A stretch of DNA of 64,000 nucleotides from Cladorhizidae sp. MBARI D1340-BT2 (Eukaryota; Porifera; Demospongiae; Poecilosclerida; Cladorhizidae). Shown here piece by piece: positions 35,807-47,430 of the stretch. Made by a program: the position numbers and the translations under genes. The DNA is taken from contig JAQNBH010000004.1 of NCBI GenBank assembly GCA_028752905.1, positions 34,381,392 to 34,445,391 on the forward strand, read 5' to 3'. The notes beneath the pieces are model-generated. The model had not been told where the DNA came from. It saw only the letters and a list, made by a program, of their open reading frames with translations, and made no database searches. Positions within the stretch are counted from its first letter, which is position 1. Every line of letters starts with the position of its first letter.

Positions 35807-36500
35807 TGAATGCCTCACACTCCTAATTATAATAACTGTACAGAATAAGTGAATGTCTATTATTTAGTTGACTATTATTTAGTCACCCGTATCAGTAGTG
35901 TTACATGCTGTTTGAAAATTTAAACATACAAATAAAGCTGAGGTCTTAAAACTTGCATGCTGATAATTATGTGATTATCATTCTTCATAACCTAAGTACA
36001 AGATATAGCAACATGTCTCACCATCACTATCACATGTGATTAAAATAATTATGTACATAATCGAGTGCAGGGCATGGTATAGTCCTGCATGATGGCTAAG
36101 TGATATTGGCATGAATAATAAACAACATCCTTGCTATTGAGGCAAACATTGTGTTGGACTGGACAAGTGCATGCAAAAATTATTAAAACCACCTCCATTT
36201 TGGGGATGGCCATGTTTCATAGCTAAGATCTGTACATGGTCAAAGGTATATCAAGTTTACCTTTCTTATCACTTGATCAGGTTTACTATGGTCTAAGGTT
36301 ATCTCTGACTTTCCACGCATGGGGGTCTAGAGACATCCCAGCAAATTCAGGTGGCACACACAGAATATAATGTAACTCCATGGCTCTGGTGCAATTGGAT
36401 CTGCATGAGCACCCAAGCAAAGTTGTGTTCTGAAGTTCTTAGCACACATGTCGCTGAGGATTCAGTTTGTCACCATTACTTGTATGTATACTATATTCAC
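35807..36500. repeat. Shared 3' flank of the fibrinogen-like genes, copy 1
   Basis: Matches 41,055-41,720 directly and 5,317-4,560 in reverse. It includes the AATAAA signal at 35,931-35,936 and conserved stretches TGTTGGACTGGACAAGTGCA and ATAATGTAACTCCATGGCTC. Weaker copies follow the relics at 44,150-44,560 and 2,580-2,900, so each family member carried this flank. Confidence 0.8.
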
Positions 36501-36782
36501 TCGAATAGAAGTTGCCATTTCAGTATAATATATTTATGACCCCAAGAAAACTAAAGGTCTAGGGAAGAAGAGAAGCGCCATGCTGTTGTAAGCACTTTGT
36601 ATGGTGGTTACAGTGACGATACTTACAGAGCTTTCTTTCTGCATATGTAGCTTTCCAAGAAGAGATTGCTCAAGGGGAAGAAGAAAAAAATTGATGCCCC
36701 TCCTGGTAACGAATAGCTTGAAATGCTTGAAATGGAAAAATATTCTCCTAACAAAATAGGCCGGATATTGGTGGTGACAGAT

Positions 36783-36920
36783 CGGCCACCAACAACCCCT
36801 CCATCACCTGCCACCCCTCCACCACCTGCCATCCCTCCTCCACCTGCCACCCCTCCTCCACCTGCCACCCCTCCTCCACCTGCCATCCCTCCTCCACCTG
36901 CCACCCCTCCACCATGCAAA
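36783..36920 (+). repeat. 18-bp proline minisatellite
   Basis: Units of CCACCTGCCACCCCTCCT and variants encode PPPATP/PPPAIP on the plus strand. The frame (36,723-36,953) starts MLEMEKYSPNKIGRILVVTD and leads into a possible GTAAAT donor at 36,947. It probably belongs to the BEN-domain gene that follows. The glycine-rich minus-strand frame is a shadow. Confidence 0.8.
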
Positions 36921-37012
36921 CCTATATATCCTTCATCGGAGCTCGGTAAATAAATAAATGCATAAAAAATTGAATATCTTGGTGACATGATTCTAATTGT
37001 CTCTCTCTCAGC

Positions 37013-37550
37013 ATATTTGAGAATGGAAGTTTCAAGAACCAGATCCAACTACTCGGCCGGATATCTGTTTTGGAGGAAAAAGTTGAACTAACTCCTGTTT
37101 TAATGCCTCGATCCAGTCCTCCAATATCAACAACTCCTACTTTCATCCCCAGCTTACACTCATCGATCTGTAGCCTTCATTCCTCCAGCTCGTCCCCAAT
37201 TGCGATCTTTGCACACAGCCGAGATAGACAATGAAAAACTTTGCTCAGTCGAAGAAGTTGTGGCCAGATACCACTCACTGCAGACGGCAAGTAAAGCTGG
37301 GGCTTTAACTTGCAAGCTTGCAAAATAAGCCATCTTTGGGGAGGACATTTTAAAGAGGTGTACTTGAATGGGGAATAGGGAGTTCCCATCACTCCCAGCA
37401 AATGAACTGCTTCATCTGAAGCAAATTATGCTTGAACGATTTCCGGCATTCTGGAGCAACCAAGTTGAATTCGAGCCAATTTGGCAGAAATGTCTAGAGG
37501 TTCTGCAGCAGGTATGCAAGAGATTGAGATTAGGTTATTGTTTTCAATGA
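37013..37550 (+). pseudogene. BEN-domain protein pseudogene
   Basis: After a TCTCTCTCAG acceptor-like site, a plus-strand frame reads ARPQLRSLHTAEIDNEKLCS, VEEVVARYHSLQTASKAGAL, TCKLAK*AIFGEDILKRCT* and MGNREFPSLPANELLHLKQI. It continues to FEPIWQKCLEVLQQVCKRLR. This is the pattern of a BEN domain (A..FF/AIFGE..L..C...G....LP...L..+...+...FP.....EF...W..C...+...CK.LR), a DNA-binding or protein-binding module of chromatin factors. Two in-frame stops (TAA at about 37,326; TGA at about 37,365) interrupt the domain, so the copy is probably dead unless splicing avoids them. The proline-rich stretch at 36.8 kb may be an upstream exon. Confidence 0.6.
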
Positions 37551-37734
37551 TTTTTGTGCAGTATATAAATATGTTCTCTATGCTGAATAAATTTTGAATT
37601 GGCTTGCATCACAATTATGATAGCCTGCTTGAGTGTAGTTTCACAAGACCCTCACAAATTACTGTAAGCCAAGAACTGAGGACAACAATTTGGGCACAAT
37701 TATTGAAATTGAGCCCTTAACCTTTCTGGCAGGG

Positions 37735-37795
37735 TTATCAACTGCTTAGGCCACAGGCGCCACCCAACGGGTTTGATCCCCAGTCACTAAGACTT
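37735..37795 (+). repeat. Possible tRNA-derived SINE head
   Basis: AACGGGTTTGATCCCCAGTC resembles a tRNA B box, preceded at tRNA-like distance by a GCAGGGTTATCAACTGCTTA stretch that could be a worn A box. No full cloverleaf could be drawn by eye and no second copy was seen. Confidence 0.2.
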
Positions 37796-38009
37796 GGCCA
37801 TTGTGTGAAATATCCAATAATAACCGAAGCCCACAATCTTGCCTCAAAGGCACAGACCACCTCAAACAAGACCTTGAATAACCTTCACATTTGAACAACC
37901 TTCACAGCCTACAAGTAATCAACACCTTTATTATTTAACAATGAAGAAACATTTTCTTTCAATACAACTGTCCATTAAATAATAAACTGAAATGTGACTC
38001 ACAATAAAA

Positions 38010-39110
38010 ATTGCGATAATTGCCACAAGTCCCCCATATTGATACTAATATGTGGTTAAGACTTCGGAGCGCCATGGATTCTGCTCACTATTCTGTGTCA
38101 ACTTGTCAAAATATTGACCTCTCTGTGTGCTCTCTTATGATATATGTTAAAGTATGTGTCACTAGTATGCCAAAGTCAACTTCAGCCAAAGTGCGGATAT
38201 TTCAAAATCTTAGTGCCTGAACTGGCTGCAGTCGTGGCTCCAGATTGGAAAGTACTAGCCATTTGAAATTTATACCAATGGCAAGAGGAGGCCTTCTTCT
38301 GTTTTTCTATTAAGTGCTAAGATATGACTACATAGTGGTGGTGAAGTATGCGTACAGAAAATTAAGCTGATCCTGAAAATAAAATTGATTTTCAACAACT
38401 GCCCTTGACAACTTTGTCAAATGTTAGCGCCCAATATCATTAGTTGGGTTGCTTCAGCCACAGATGCTAATTTCAGTATCTGACACTTTCCTGGAACCAC
38501 AACTGCAGCAAGTTCATGCATTCAGATTTTGAGGCAGCACCTTTGAGCTGCTGGTGACTTTGGAATATTTTTAGTAATAAAAGAAAGCACATTATGTGGC
38601 CTATCTTATGAGTGATATATCAAGTTCCTACAGTCAAATGGATTCCAAAGTTGTAAGCACGAGGTTCTGCTAGTGTTTCTATTGTATAGTTTGCTCCCCA
38701 CCTCACATGAGTGTAAATCCACTTATAAAGACTTTGTCCGGTAATTTCGTAACTGCGTGGGAATGCAGCCTCAGTAATGGGATCTTTGCCATCAGGGTTT
38801 GGGATGAGCCATTTCCCTAGTCATCACTTGAACATTTGTTGAGTGGAGGGGGTTCTATAAACTATATGAATAAGTGCATTTTAAAATAAAATTTTGCAAC
38901 TTGTAGAAGAAAAATATGTCTGGCAAAAACCAAAACACCTTTTAGAGAGCAAGGTGAATGAGCAGGCATGGAGGCCGGCAATCAAGCGAGCAGTCTGGTG
39001 GGTGGGAGGGAAGGAGGTTTAGTGGTCAGCAGACAGGTGGATGAGTGAGTGGGAATGGCAGGCAAGTTGGTAGGCAAGCTTAGATTCTATGGAAAGGTGG
39101 ATGTAAGCGT
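38010..39110. repeat. Tandem-duplication unit, upstream part, copy 2
   Basis: Direct copy of 31,960-33,005, lacking the short tandem repeat at 32.4-32.56 kb. Its homology with copy 1 stops at about 39,103 and resumes at 39,611. Confidence 0.8.
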
Positions 39111-39610
39111 CCCGCTCCCTACACTCCAGCTGCTTTAGCTTGGCAATGCAGAGGAACACTCTGATGCCTAGTCCAAATTAGAACCACGCTATCCTAATTT
39201 ACCACTAGACCAACCGAGCCTACAGTATTCCGAGTTAAATAGCTTTAATTAAAAACAAGGCACAAACGAGGTGCGCCGCCTTTTAATTGAACAACAATGC
39301 AACTCTCTTTTTCACTCGTCTCTCTCTCTCTCTCTTCAAGTCATCCCCCGTCAGACGTGTCCGCAATCTCTCCCAAAATGACCATGTTTGGTATTCTGGA
39401 GTGGCCTTCCCGCATGAGTCTCTTACCAATCAGCATCCTTCTCCTCAGTTGACTTGTCTGAGCCATTTGGCAACCTGTGTGGTTCATCAACCTTTGAGAC
39501 ACTTCCGCTGGCCTGTAGATCTGACAACCCATGTGGTTCTCTCTCAGTCAGGGTCGAGTCTGTGGAGATCCCTGACAGTGGATGAGTGTATCGATCCCTA
39601 CACCACGATT
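39103..39610. mobile_element. 0.5-kb insertion specific to copy 2, class unknown
   Basis: Copy 1 reads straight through GGTGGATGAGTC to AAGGTGAATTGCC with about 33 bases between. Copy 2 has about 508 bases of unrelated sequence instead. It starts TGTAAGCGTCCCGCTCCC and ends near GATCCCTACACCACGATT, so an LTR-like TG...CA unit ending near 39,602 is possible. On the minus strand, GGTTGGTCTAGTGGTAAATT at about 39,200-39,220 resembles a tRNA A box. No clean target duplication was found. Confidence 0.5.
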
Positions 39611-39806
39611 AAGGTGAATTGCCACCCCTCCCCTCCCCCCCCCCCCCCCCCCCAGCTCTTTCTTCCAATTTTCAAAAATCTGAAATGGACGTGCATAAGT
39701 GGAACAATTTCATTAACCTCTCCATTTATTAATACTCCAGGAAACCATTCTGAGCTGTCAGTTGGGGTGTCAGGTTTATCGTGTGAGAACAGATTTATCC
39801 TTGAAG

Positions 39807-41054
39807 ATGAGTGCTGGTGAAGCTAAAGATGGTCATTACACTTATGATGTAAAGTACTATTCTACTACACCTTTATATGAGATACTAGACAAGAAAACTG
39901 CTACCTCTGTTCCAGCAATGACTGTCATTGATTATAATAATGCTGAAAATTTCAAAAATAAGTACCTTCCAAATACCACAAAATGTGGAGTTGTGCTTAT
40001 CTGCCTGGTTGCTTTGCTATTTATTGCAGCCGGGATGGCTCTAGTCATTTCATTTGTGCAGATTTCCAAGCTTCGTTCTGAAGTAGCTCTACTCAAGTCC
40101 ACTTCACATAGGAAAGAGACAACCACGGACAACACCAACATCACCAGGCTAGCCGCCAGTGTTCAAGAAATAGAGAGCAATATTGACACACGATTGAATA
40201 ATATTGGAATAAAACTCAATGCTACTGAAAATAGCACCCGAGCTCAAGCTGCAGCTATTGATCATATCTTTTTTGGACTTGAATCTTCTTGTGCTGCTAT
40301 ATTGCAGTTTTCTCCCACTTCTCCCTTAGGCATGTCAGATCCTCCAATGGCTCCTCTATTAATGTCTACTGTAACATGACCAGGTCGTATGGAGGTATCA
40401 CTGGAGGGCGGATGAGAGGGGCTCTGAACTGGACATAACAGACAACACTACCCAGTGTCCTAGTAATCTCATGCTGAGGACAACTCCACGTCGTACATGT
40501 GGAACAGAGAACATTCTTCCAGCATATTGTTCATCAGATACATTCATTGTGGATGGTGCTGAATATTCTAAGGTGTGTGGCAGAATCACAGCCTACCAGT
40601 TTGGAACTACAGATGCTTTTGGAAATACTAATTTTAATGCAAATATAAATACGAATTATGTGGATGGTGTAAGTCTCACTCATGGAAGGACCCCAAGACA
40701 CCACATCTGGACATTTGCTGCTGCACTTAATGAAGATCGGTATCCTAACTTCAAATGCCCCTGCATCAGCCCTGCTAAATCACATTCTGGCTCATTTATT
40801 CCACCATTTGTGGGCAATGATTATTTCTGTGATACAGCCGGTTTAAAGGGTTTGATTGGCACATTCCATGCTGTCTGTGGGATGGAGCTGGATGTGGGTC
40901 TCAGAGCACATGCTGCTCCTCCAACACTCCTCCGTGGTTCTACAAGCAGCTGCCACAGCCCACCACTGATGATATAGAGATGAGGGTGTGTCATGATGAG
41001 CGCAGAGATAATGAAGACATTGCCATTGAAGTGGTAGAGATTTATGTTCAGTAG
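39807..41054 (+). pseudogene. Fibrinogen-like type II membrane protein, frameshifted sister copy
   Basis: Very similar to the gene at 34,445-35,806, with the same start (MSAGEAKDGHYTY), tyrosine motifs (TTPLYEIL, IDYNNAEN), membrane span and stalk, but only one LAAS.QE.ESN repeat. Relative to that gene, about 8 bp are missing after the SPLGM codons (near 40,335) and 2 bp are added in the GGRMRG region (near 40,420). Together these bring back the frame but scramble the residues between them. About 7 bp are lost at 40,870, which throws the frame off before WDGAG. The tail DDIEMRVCHDERRDNEDIAI is readable in the shifted frame to the stop at 41,054. AATAAA lies at 41,171. Three lesions make a functional product unlikely. 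Confidence 0.8.
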
Positions 41055-41720
41055 TGAGTGCCTCACACACCTAATTATAATAACTGTACAAATGTGTAGA
41101 ATAAAATACAATGTTAATGTCTATTATTTAGTCATGAGTGTTACATGCTGCTTGACAATTAAGACATACGAATAAAGCTGAGGTCATAAAACTTACATGC
41201 TGATAATTTTGTGATTATCATTCTCTATAATTATTAAAGCTATGTACAATGTATAGGAAGATGTCCTCACCATCGCTCACATGTACATCATAGAGTGCAG
41301 GACATGGTTATAATCCTGCACAATGCCGGAGTGATATTGGCATGAATAATAAACAACATCCTTGCTATTGAGGCAAACATTGTGTTGGACTGGACTAGTG
41401 CATGCAAAAATTATGAAGACCACCTCCTTATTTTAGGGGATAGCCATGTTTCAGGCTAAGATCTGTATATGTATCAAGTTTACCTTTCTTATCAAGTTTA
41501 CCAGGGTCTAAAGTTATATCTGACTTTTCCACCTCAGCATAATTATGCAGGTGCAGAGTATAATTCCATACACAGAATATAATGTAACTCCATGGCTCTG
41601 GTTGCAATTGGACCAGCATGAGCACCCAAGCAAAGTGGTGTTCTGAAGTTCTGAGCACACATTTCACTGAGGATTCAGTTTGTTACCATAACTTGTATGT
41701 ATACGATATTTATTTGATTT
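41055..41720. repeat. Shared 3' flank of the fibrinogen-like genes, copy 2
   Basis: Direct match to 35,807-36,500, including the AATAAA at 41,171-41,176. At about 41,750 the homology passes into segment C. Confidence 0.8.
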
Positions 41721-43029
41721 CACTTCTCTTTATTTCAGCCCAACAAGCTTGCACAGTGCCCCAAAAAATCTTCTGCCTCTGATTTGCTAGGGTGCAGCTG
41801 AGTAATTGTGGTGTGTTTATCAACATAGACACAGACTTATATAGCTAACCTTGCCATTATTATTTTTAACGATCTCTTCACATCCTCCTCCTCCAGGGAG
41901 GTGAATGGATCTCCTCCATCACTGTCACACTCTTCCAACAGCTGGCAGGAGCTTCACAAAGGCTGGAATAGCTAAAGCTGCTGCTCTATCATCTTTGAGG
42001 CAGGATCTCTCCAACTTCAGACTCAACAACCTTTACAGATGTGGAAGGATTTCTTTATCAACTCACAACATTTTACAATGTAGTGCTAGAGATTTACTGA
42101 CTGCATGCTGGTTCTAGTACATTGTAATTACTATAATCATTATCGAGTGAGACTTCTATTCAGGGTTTGGTGCAACTTCTGTTTGAGTGAATACGGGTTC
42201 AGTATTTCATATCCATCTTGGATAAATTCGCAATGGATGTAGCTGTCCATGTGTGGGTATTGTAACCTTCACCACACCTCACACTTATACTTTGACCTTG
42301 ACATTAGCCCAATAATTTTGTTCCATCAGGACTGGGAGATGATTTTTCGTGTCAATTTATTAAGATTGGGTGGGAGAAACAGGGATCGTGCTTGAGGAAA
42401 CAGTGCCAACTCAATCTCACCTGTGGGCTTAGAAGTAAGAATTCCCCTCCCCTACTTGGTTGCTGGATATTGGTGTGATCTCATCAGCCCTTCCTCTTCC
42501 CCCTCCCTAACTTGCTGGTGAGAGGTACGCATACTCTCCACAAGAGTCATCATCAGTTCATAAAGAGCTGAATTCTGTTACTGGGTGGCGTGCCTAACAT
42601 AGTGAACTCTTACGACTTTACACTTCCTTACGTAGAAACTGGAAACCCATTCTCCAGAAGAAATAATGTGTTGATGCCAATTCTCAACTGTGGAGCAAAC
42701 ATTCTATAGCTAACATGTCTGTGGTCAAGAGGTCATAACCACAAGTCTAGATTGGGGCTGTAATATCTCGTGGTAAAGCATGCAGCTCTAAGTATGTGTT
42801 TGACCATCAGCAATTCGACCTCCTCTGAGACAACCAAATGATGTACTAGTTCTAAATTTAAATACTCAAAAGTGAATGGCATCAAACTTAGAAATAATCA
42901 TAAAAAGTCTATGCATCTCCAATGCCTAATATGGTATCAAATATGGAACTCTTGTCAAGGAAATTGACCTGATTGTCTAGTTGAGCTTTATCCTCTATAT
43001 GGTGCATTTTTATTTAGTGTTGATCAATG

Positions 43030-43385
43030 CTCCTTGATGAGAAATAAGTTGGATATACACTTCATGATGCTTTTGGGTATGGAAACAACCAATTATGGGG
43101 GTGGCCCATTCTTAAGGCCCCAAGAGAGACATTGATTGGAAAATCACGAGTGTTAACTGAAAGAACATTCACTCATAGTCCTACCTGTAGAAGTGGATTA
43201 TTTACACGATAGTCGAGTTGCTGCAAGTGTCTATGATAACACATCTGTTGCCAATGACCCTATGGTGCTGGTTGTGTTCCACAGAACACATGCTGCTCCT
43301 TTAACACTCCTCTATGGTTCTACAAGCAGCTGCAGCATACAACCATTATTTATAAGAGAGATAAAAATATGCCATGATTAGGCAG
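43030..43385 (+). pseudogene. Relic of a fibrinogen-like gene (segment C)
   Basis: Counterpart of 2,952-3,446. The first part matches the stretch around ACTTCATGATGCTTTTGGGT (Asp-Ala-Phe-Gly codons). The second, from about 43,250, keeps GGTGCTGGTTGTGTTCCACA, equivalent to the GAGCGPQ codons, then ACATGCTGCTCCTTTAACAC. Frameshifts separate the pieces. Confidence 0.7.
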
Positions 43386-45719
43386 AAGTAATGTTACTCA
43401 AGTTGTACTGATGTAATATATTCATTAGCTAGGGCCTCATTCTTCTACTTCAATAATTAAAACAGCTTAAAAAGTGAAATGTTAAAATTGTCAAGTTTAT
43501 AAAGATGGCATCAGAATGAAGCTGATATCTGCCACCTTGCCTGATGATAGTGTGTGCCTACCACTCCCTCCTTAATAGTTATGAACAGTATATGTGATAG
43601 AATCCAGAAAAGGTCCCACTTTCCCACCCCCCATCCAAATGCATTATTGGCGTGAGGTTTAAAGTGCAAGTATAGCTAAGTGGAATGGTACTGGAATTGT
43701 GCCTTGATAAAATGCCATTCCTAAGTTAAACACAGCTTTGCTTCCATTCTTCACAACAACCTCAAACGAGCTAGGAAACGTGTATTGAAATTTCCCTTGT
43801 GTTGTTTTTCACAGAAGTCCGTGTCACGCATTGATGTCACATTTTCAATCGTAACGCCATTTGCTAGGGAAACCGATCCACCAGCTAAAACAATGTGGCA
43901 TTAGTTTCAGAGGTTTGCTATAACCCTGTGGCGAGGAAACTCAGCTCTTTAGATCAACCGGCTCCCTATCCTAGCTCCCCTTGTAGAGATGGGATTATCT
44001 GACTGAACTATTTTCATCAATAATACATTCATGTGTTTACATTTTCATTCCGTGTGCTCATAGGCTCCTCTATTTTTTTTAAAGCTTTTTCTAACTGCTT
44101 GCTTGGATGGAGGAAGCGCTTCTTCCCTCCTCATAGTTATGTACAGTATAATTTATAGCAACATGTGCTCACCATCACATTTACATGTGTTTCTATTGTT
44201 GTAGATCATTACGCATGTGACAGGTGCTGGACATGGCTGAGGTGCTGTACCTATCTAGTTGAGTGATATTATACAGCTGGCAACATTGACCTTACTCAGG
44301 TGAGTGCAAGTAGTCACAACCATTTTTCATGTGGCCACCATTGGGAATGAAGATTGTGTAAGACAAGACTTTTTGCTTAATCAGTTTGATAGGGTTGAAA
44401 ATGGATGACCGCACAGATGTATAGAGATGTCACAACGAGTGCAGATATGAATAGAGTAGCATAAATATAGCTCCAAGGCTAGAAGGTTGACCCACTGAGA
44501 GAGTGATCAGCATAGGTACCCAAGCAAGACAGGTGGTGTTCTTTATCAAGCTTTGCCTGGAATTACATGTACCTTGCAGAAGTCGCTCCATTGCTCAATT
44601 TTCTTGGCAATGTGGTGAGATGTGAGAAAAGCACATGAGTTATATACAGGGAAGGTAATTTATCATCATCAAATCTTCTTCAGTGAATCGAGCGAAGATC
44701 TGTATTGTAATTCAAAATATGCCACTCCCACTATCATAATCTGATATTTGGAAATCCGAGAGTATATCTCCAAACTCTCCAGCACAGCTCCTCTAAATCT
44801 CGTGGTCGTTAACTATCAGCCATGTCACATTTCAATCTCATTAATATACCATGAAATAAAAAACAACCTTGTGGTTATAACTTTTGAGCTACATAGGCTT
44901 TGCACACTTAGGTCAGAACACAGAACCTCATATCAACCAAAGCTGCTGCTCACCTTGTAGATGACTTTATTACAATCAACCTAAACAGGAGAGTCCATTA
45001 ACCTTTTGTCTGTAAATACATCTAAACACAGAAAGGAAGATAAGTACAGGCAATCAGAGGTCTAAAAAGAAGGATCCTATTGTAGTGAATCCTTTTTCAG
45101 CAAGTATGGGTGAAGACATCACGAGGGTCTGCAGGAAGTTCAACATTAAAGTCGTCTTCAGATCTTGTTAAGGTATCAGTGTGTCAAGGTATTTTCCAGG
45201 AACATGCATGATTGTATACTGGAATCTGAATATTCACTATTATAATGTCAACACTCTGGGTAGAAACTTGTCTAGGTCTTTCATACCTAGGAGAGGTGCT
45301 AAAGGTTTGTGGTCCATTCTCAATGATTCCAAGTGCGAACCCTGCAAACATCTCACACCTTAGTTGTTGTATGTGGGTGGAGCTATCAGTGCCTAGTTAT
45401 GAAATAAGACTTTTAAGAAGAAAGGGGTAGGGCTGATGAAGAAAGGTGAGCAAATTTGTCAGGATCTCCCTCGTGGTATATACAAGCCCTGACAAGATGT
45501 ACATGAGGAGGCCCAAACCTTTTCAGCCCAAGGGCCACGAAGATAAACTCAGGAGGGGCGGGATCCAACCTTGGGAAGGACAGAAGGAATGGGGGGAAAA
45601 CTCACAAGCTAACAATCATAATTTATTATTGAGACACCTGATGTTATTTGCAGCCACAAAGAGATATAATATGGACACAAGGAGACATGAGACATGTGAT
45701 GATCTGACAGTTGCGAACG

Positions 45720-47430
45720 CAGCCTACTCTTGGCGTGCTACATCTTGGAGAACAACTGTTCACAGCAGTATGTTGTGCCAAACATTCTCACTACTTGCTG
45801 GGTGTGGGTGGTAAGGTTGGGGAACCGTCCAGATGGAAGCACATGATCCTTATAAAAATTGAGGATGTAGCAAGCAAGGAACTTGGACTTCAAATCTTCC
45901 GAACACTGGAGATCAATCTGCAGTTTTAATGTCACTTCTTCACGGTCAACTCAAAAGGCAAAGAGAAAATTTTGAAAGCTGGTGCAAATGACCTCATGTC
46001 AGCAGTATGGCTGGCAAACTCATAGTGGAGCTTCCACTCAAATGCAGAGATATGTGAGTTCAAGTCGCAGTCTAGGAGGTGCTTCCCCTCAGCCGATTCA
46101 GGTGAGCCGTGATGTCAGCAAGGAAGGCCAGCTGCAATCCAACTCAGGTAAGAAAACATGTTGAACCCTCCCAGATCCTTGCTGTCAAAGAAGGCCACCA
46201 TCTCCTTTCTGAGGTCAAACACCCTGCTGAGCATCTTCTTGCCATGACGAACTTCTCAAAAGTACAGTAGATCACCACATTCTGATTTGATCTCTACCAA
46301 AAGCTCTTGAAATTGGCAGTTATTCAGTCCACGGAGATGCTCTAGCCTTCATGAGTAATAATGATAGGGGAACCAGCCTTCATCAGGAATAATGATAGGG
46401 GCTCCAGCCTTCATCAGGAATAATGATACAGACTCTAGCCTTCATCAGGAATAATGATAGGGGCTCCACCCTTCATCAGGAATAATGACAGGGGCTCCAG
46501 CCTTCATCAGGAATAATGATAGGGTAAGAAGAACATTCACTGCATTCACAACAGTTGCCATGACGTCCTTTGTAATTGCTGATTTGCTGCACAGAGCTTC
46601 CTGGTGTGCAATGCAATGCAGCCTTATAATCTGCTGATGGTGGCAAGATGCCCAATCATGCTTCTTCATAAGTGAGACGAACCCCCAAAACATAGCTGGA
46701 GCACCGTCTGTTGTGATGGCAATCTGGTGAGACAAATCCTAATTCATTTCATCAATGCCCTTCAGCACTGCTTTTAAAATATCTGCGCCAATAATTATTG
46801 GTGGCCTTAATCAGGACAACTTGCAGAAATTCAGTACTTTAAAGTTGGCGTTGACACCTCGAACAAACACACACAACTTAGCAGTGTCTTTCACGTAAGT
46901 GCTCTCATCTAAGGCCAGTGAGAAGAAGGAAAGAGAAGCACAGCATTCCTTCATGGCAGATCTCACGTTTCCAGCCATCTCTTCTATATACCGTGTGACT
47001 CTCATTGTAGAGAAGCAAATGCACCCCTCTTCTCGGGGCAGACTGCATCCACAGTGGCTAGCATACAGCTCTTTACAAACTTTCCTTCTGAAAAAGGCTT
47101 CAGCTGCTTTGCGATCAGCAATGACACATTGTAGCTATAACGTGTGTTCAGTGATCTCTCCATTGCTTTCTTTCTGATCAAGGTAGTCTTCTTCTCTAGA
47201 CTGGCAGACAGCAGGCCACCTCACTCTGTCTCTTCTCTGCTTTCATGTTGATCTATTTTTCATGCTGTGTGGTGAAGTGCCTTTTCACGTTGAGCTCCTT
47301 GAGACACTCATAGATTCATGGCAGATGAGCTTCCCCTTTTGCTGTATAAATAAGTAGTGATCAGTCCATGCCTCATTGAAAATGCGATTCTCTGCCTCTA
47401 TTTTCCTCATTTTATTGTCAGAAGCCATGG
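45720..47430 (-). pseudogene. GTF2IRD2/ZBED-like hAT transposase pseudogene
   Basis: Pieces in order on the minus strand are MASDNKMRKIEAENRIFNEA followed by WTDHYLFIQQKGKLICHE (47,310-47,427), then RYIEEMAGNVRSAMKECCAS and FFSLALDESTYVKDTAKLCV with FVRGV (46,811-47,005). Next comes SHQIAITTDGAPAMFWGFVS with LHCIAHQEALCSK (46,540-46,735), and last LKLQIDLQCSEDLKSKFLAC with FPNLTTHTQQVVRMFGTTYC and CEQLFSKM (45,738-45,935). They correspond to the N-terminal, RNase-H-like (DEST, TTDGAPAM, HC.HQE) and C-terminal dimerisation parts of hAT transposases related to GTF2IRD2. Frameshifts, gaps and an internal minisatellite show that it is dead. Confidence 0.8.
46345..46525. repeat. 31-bp minisatellite inside the hAT transposase
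   Basis: Six near-perfect units of AGCCTTCATCAGGAATAATG with ATAGGGGCTCC, differing by single bases (ATACAGACTCT in one). On the minus strand they encode SPYHYS/APVIIPDEGW-type peptides in changing frames, so the expansion happened in a non-functional transposase. Confidence 0.9.

Noticed and set aside
36623..37048. Glycine-rich minus-strand frame (GGGVAGGGG)
   Set aside because: Antisense of the proline minisatellite of the BEN-domain gene.
39287..39820. 177-codon plus-strand frame upstream of the second receptor copy
   Set aside because: It spans the unit-specific insertion, a poly-C run and the 5' flank; a chance fusion of unrelated parts.
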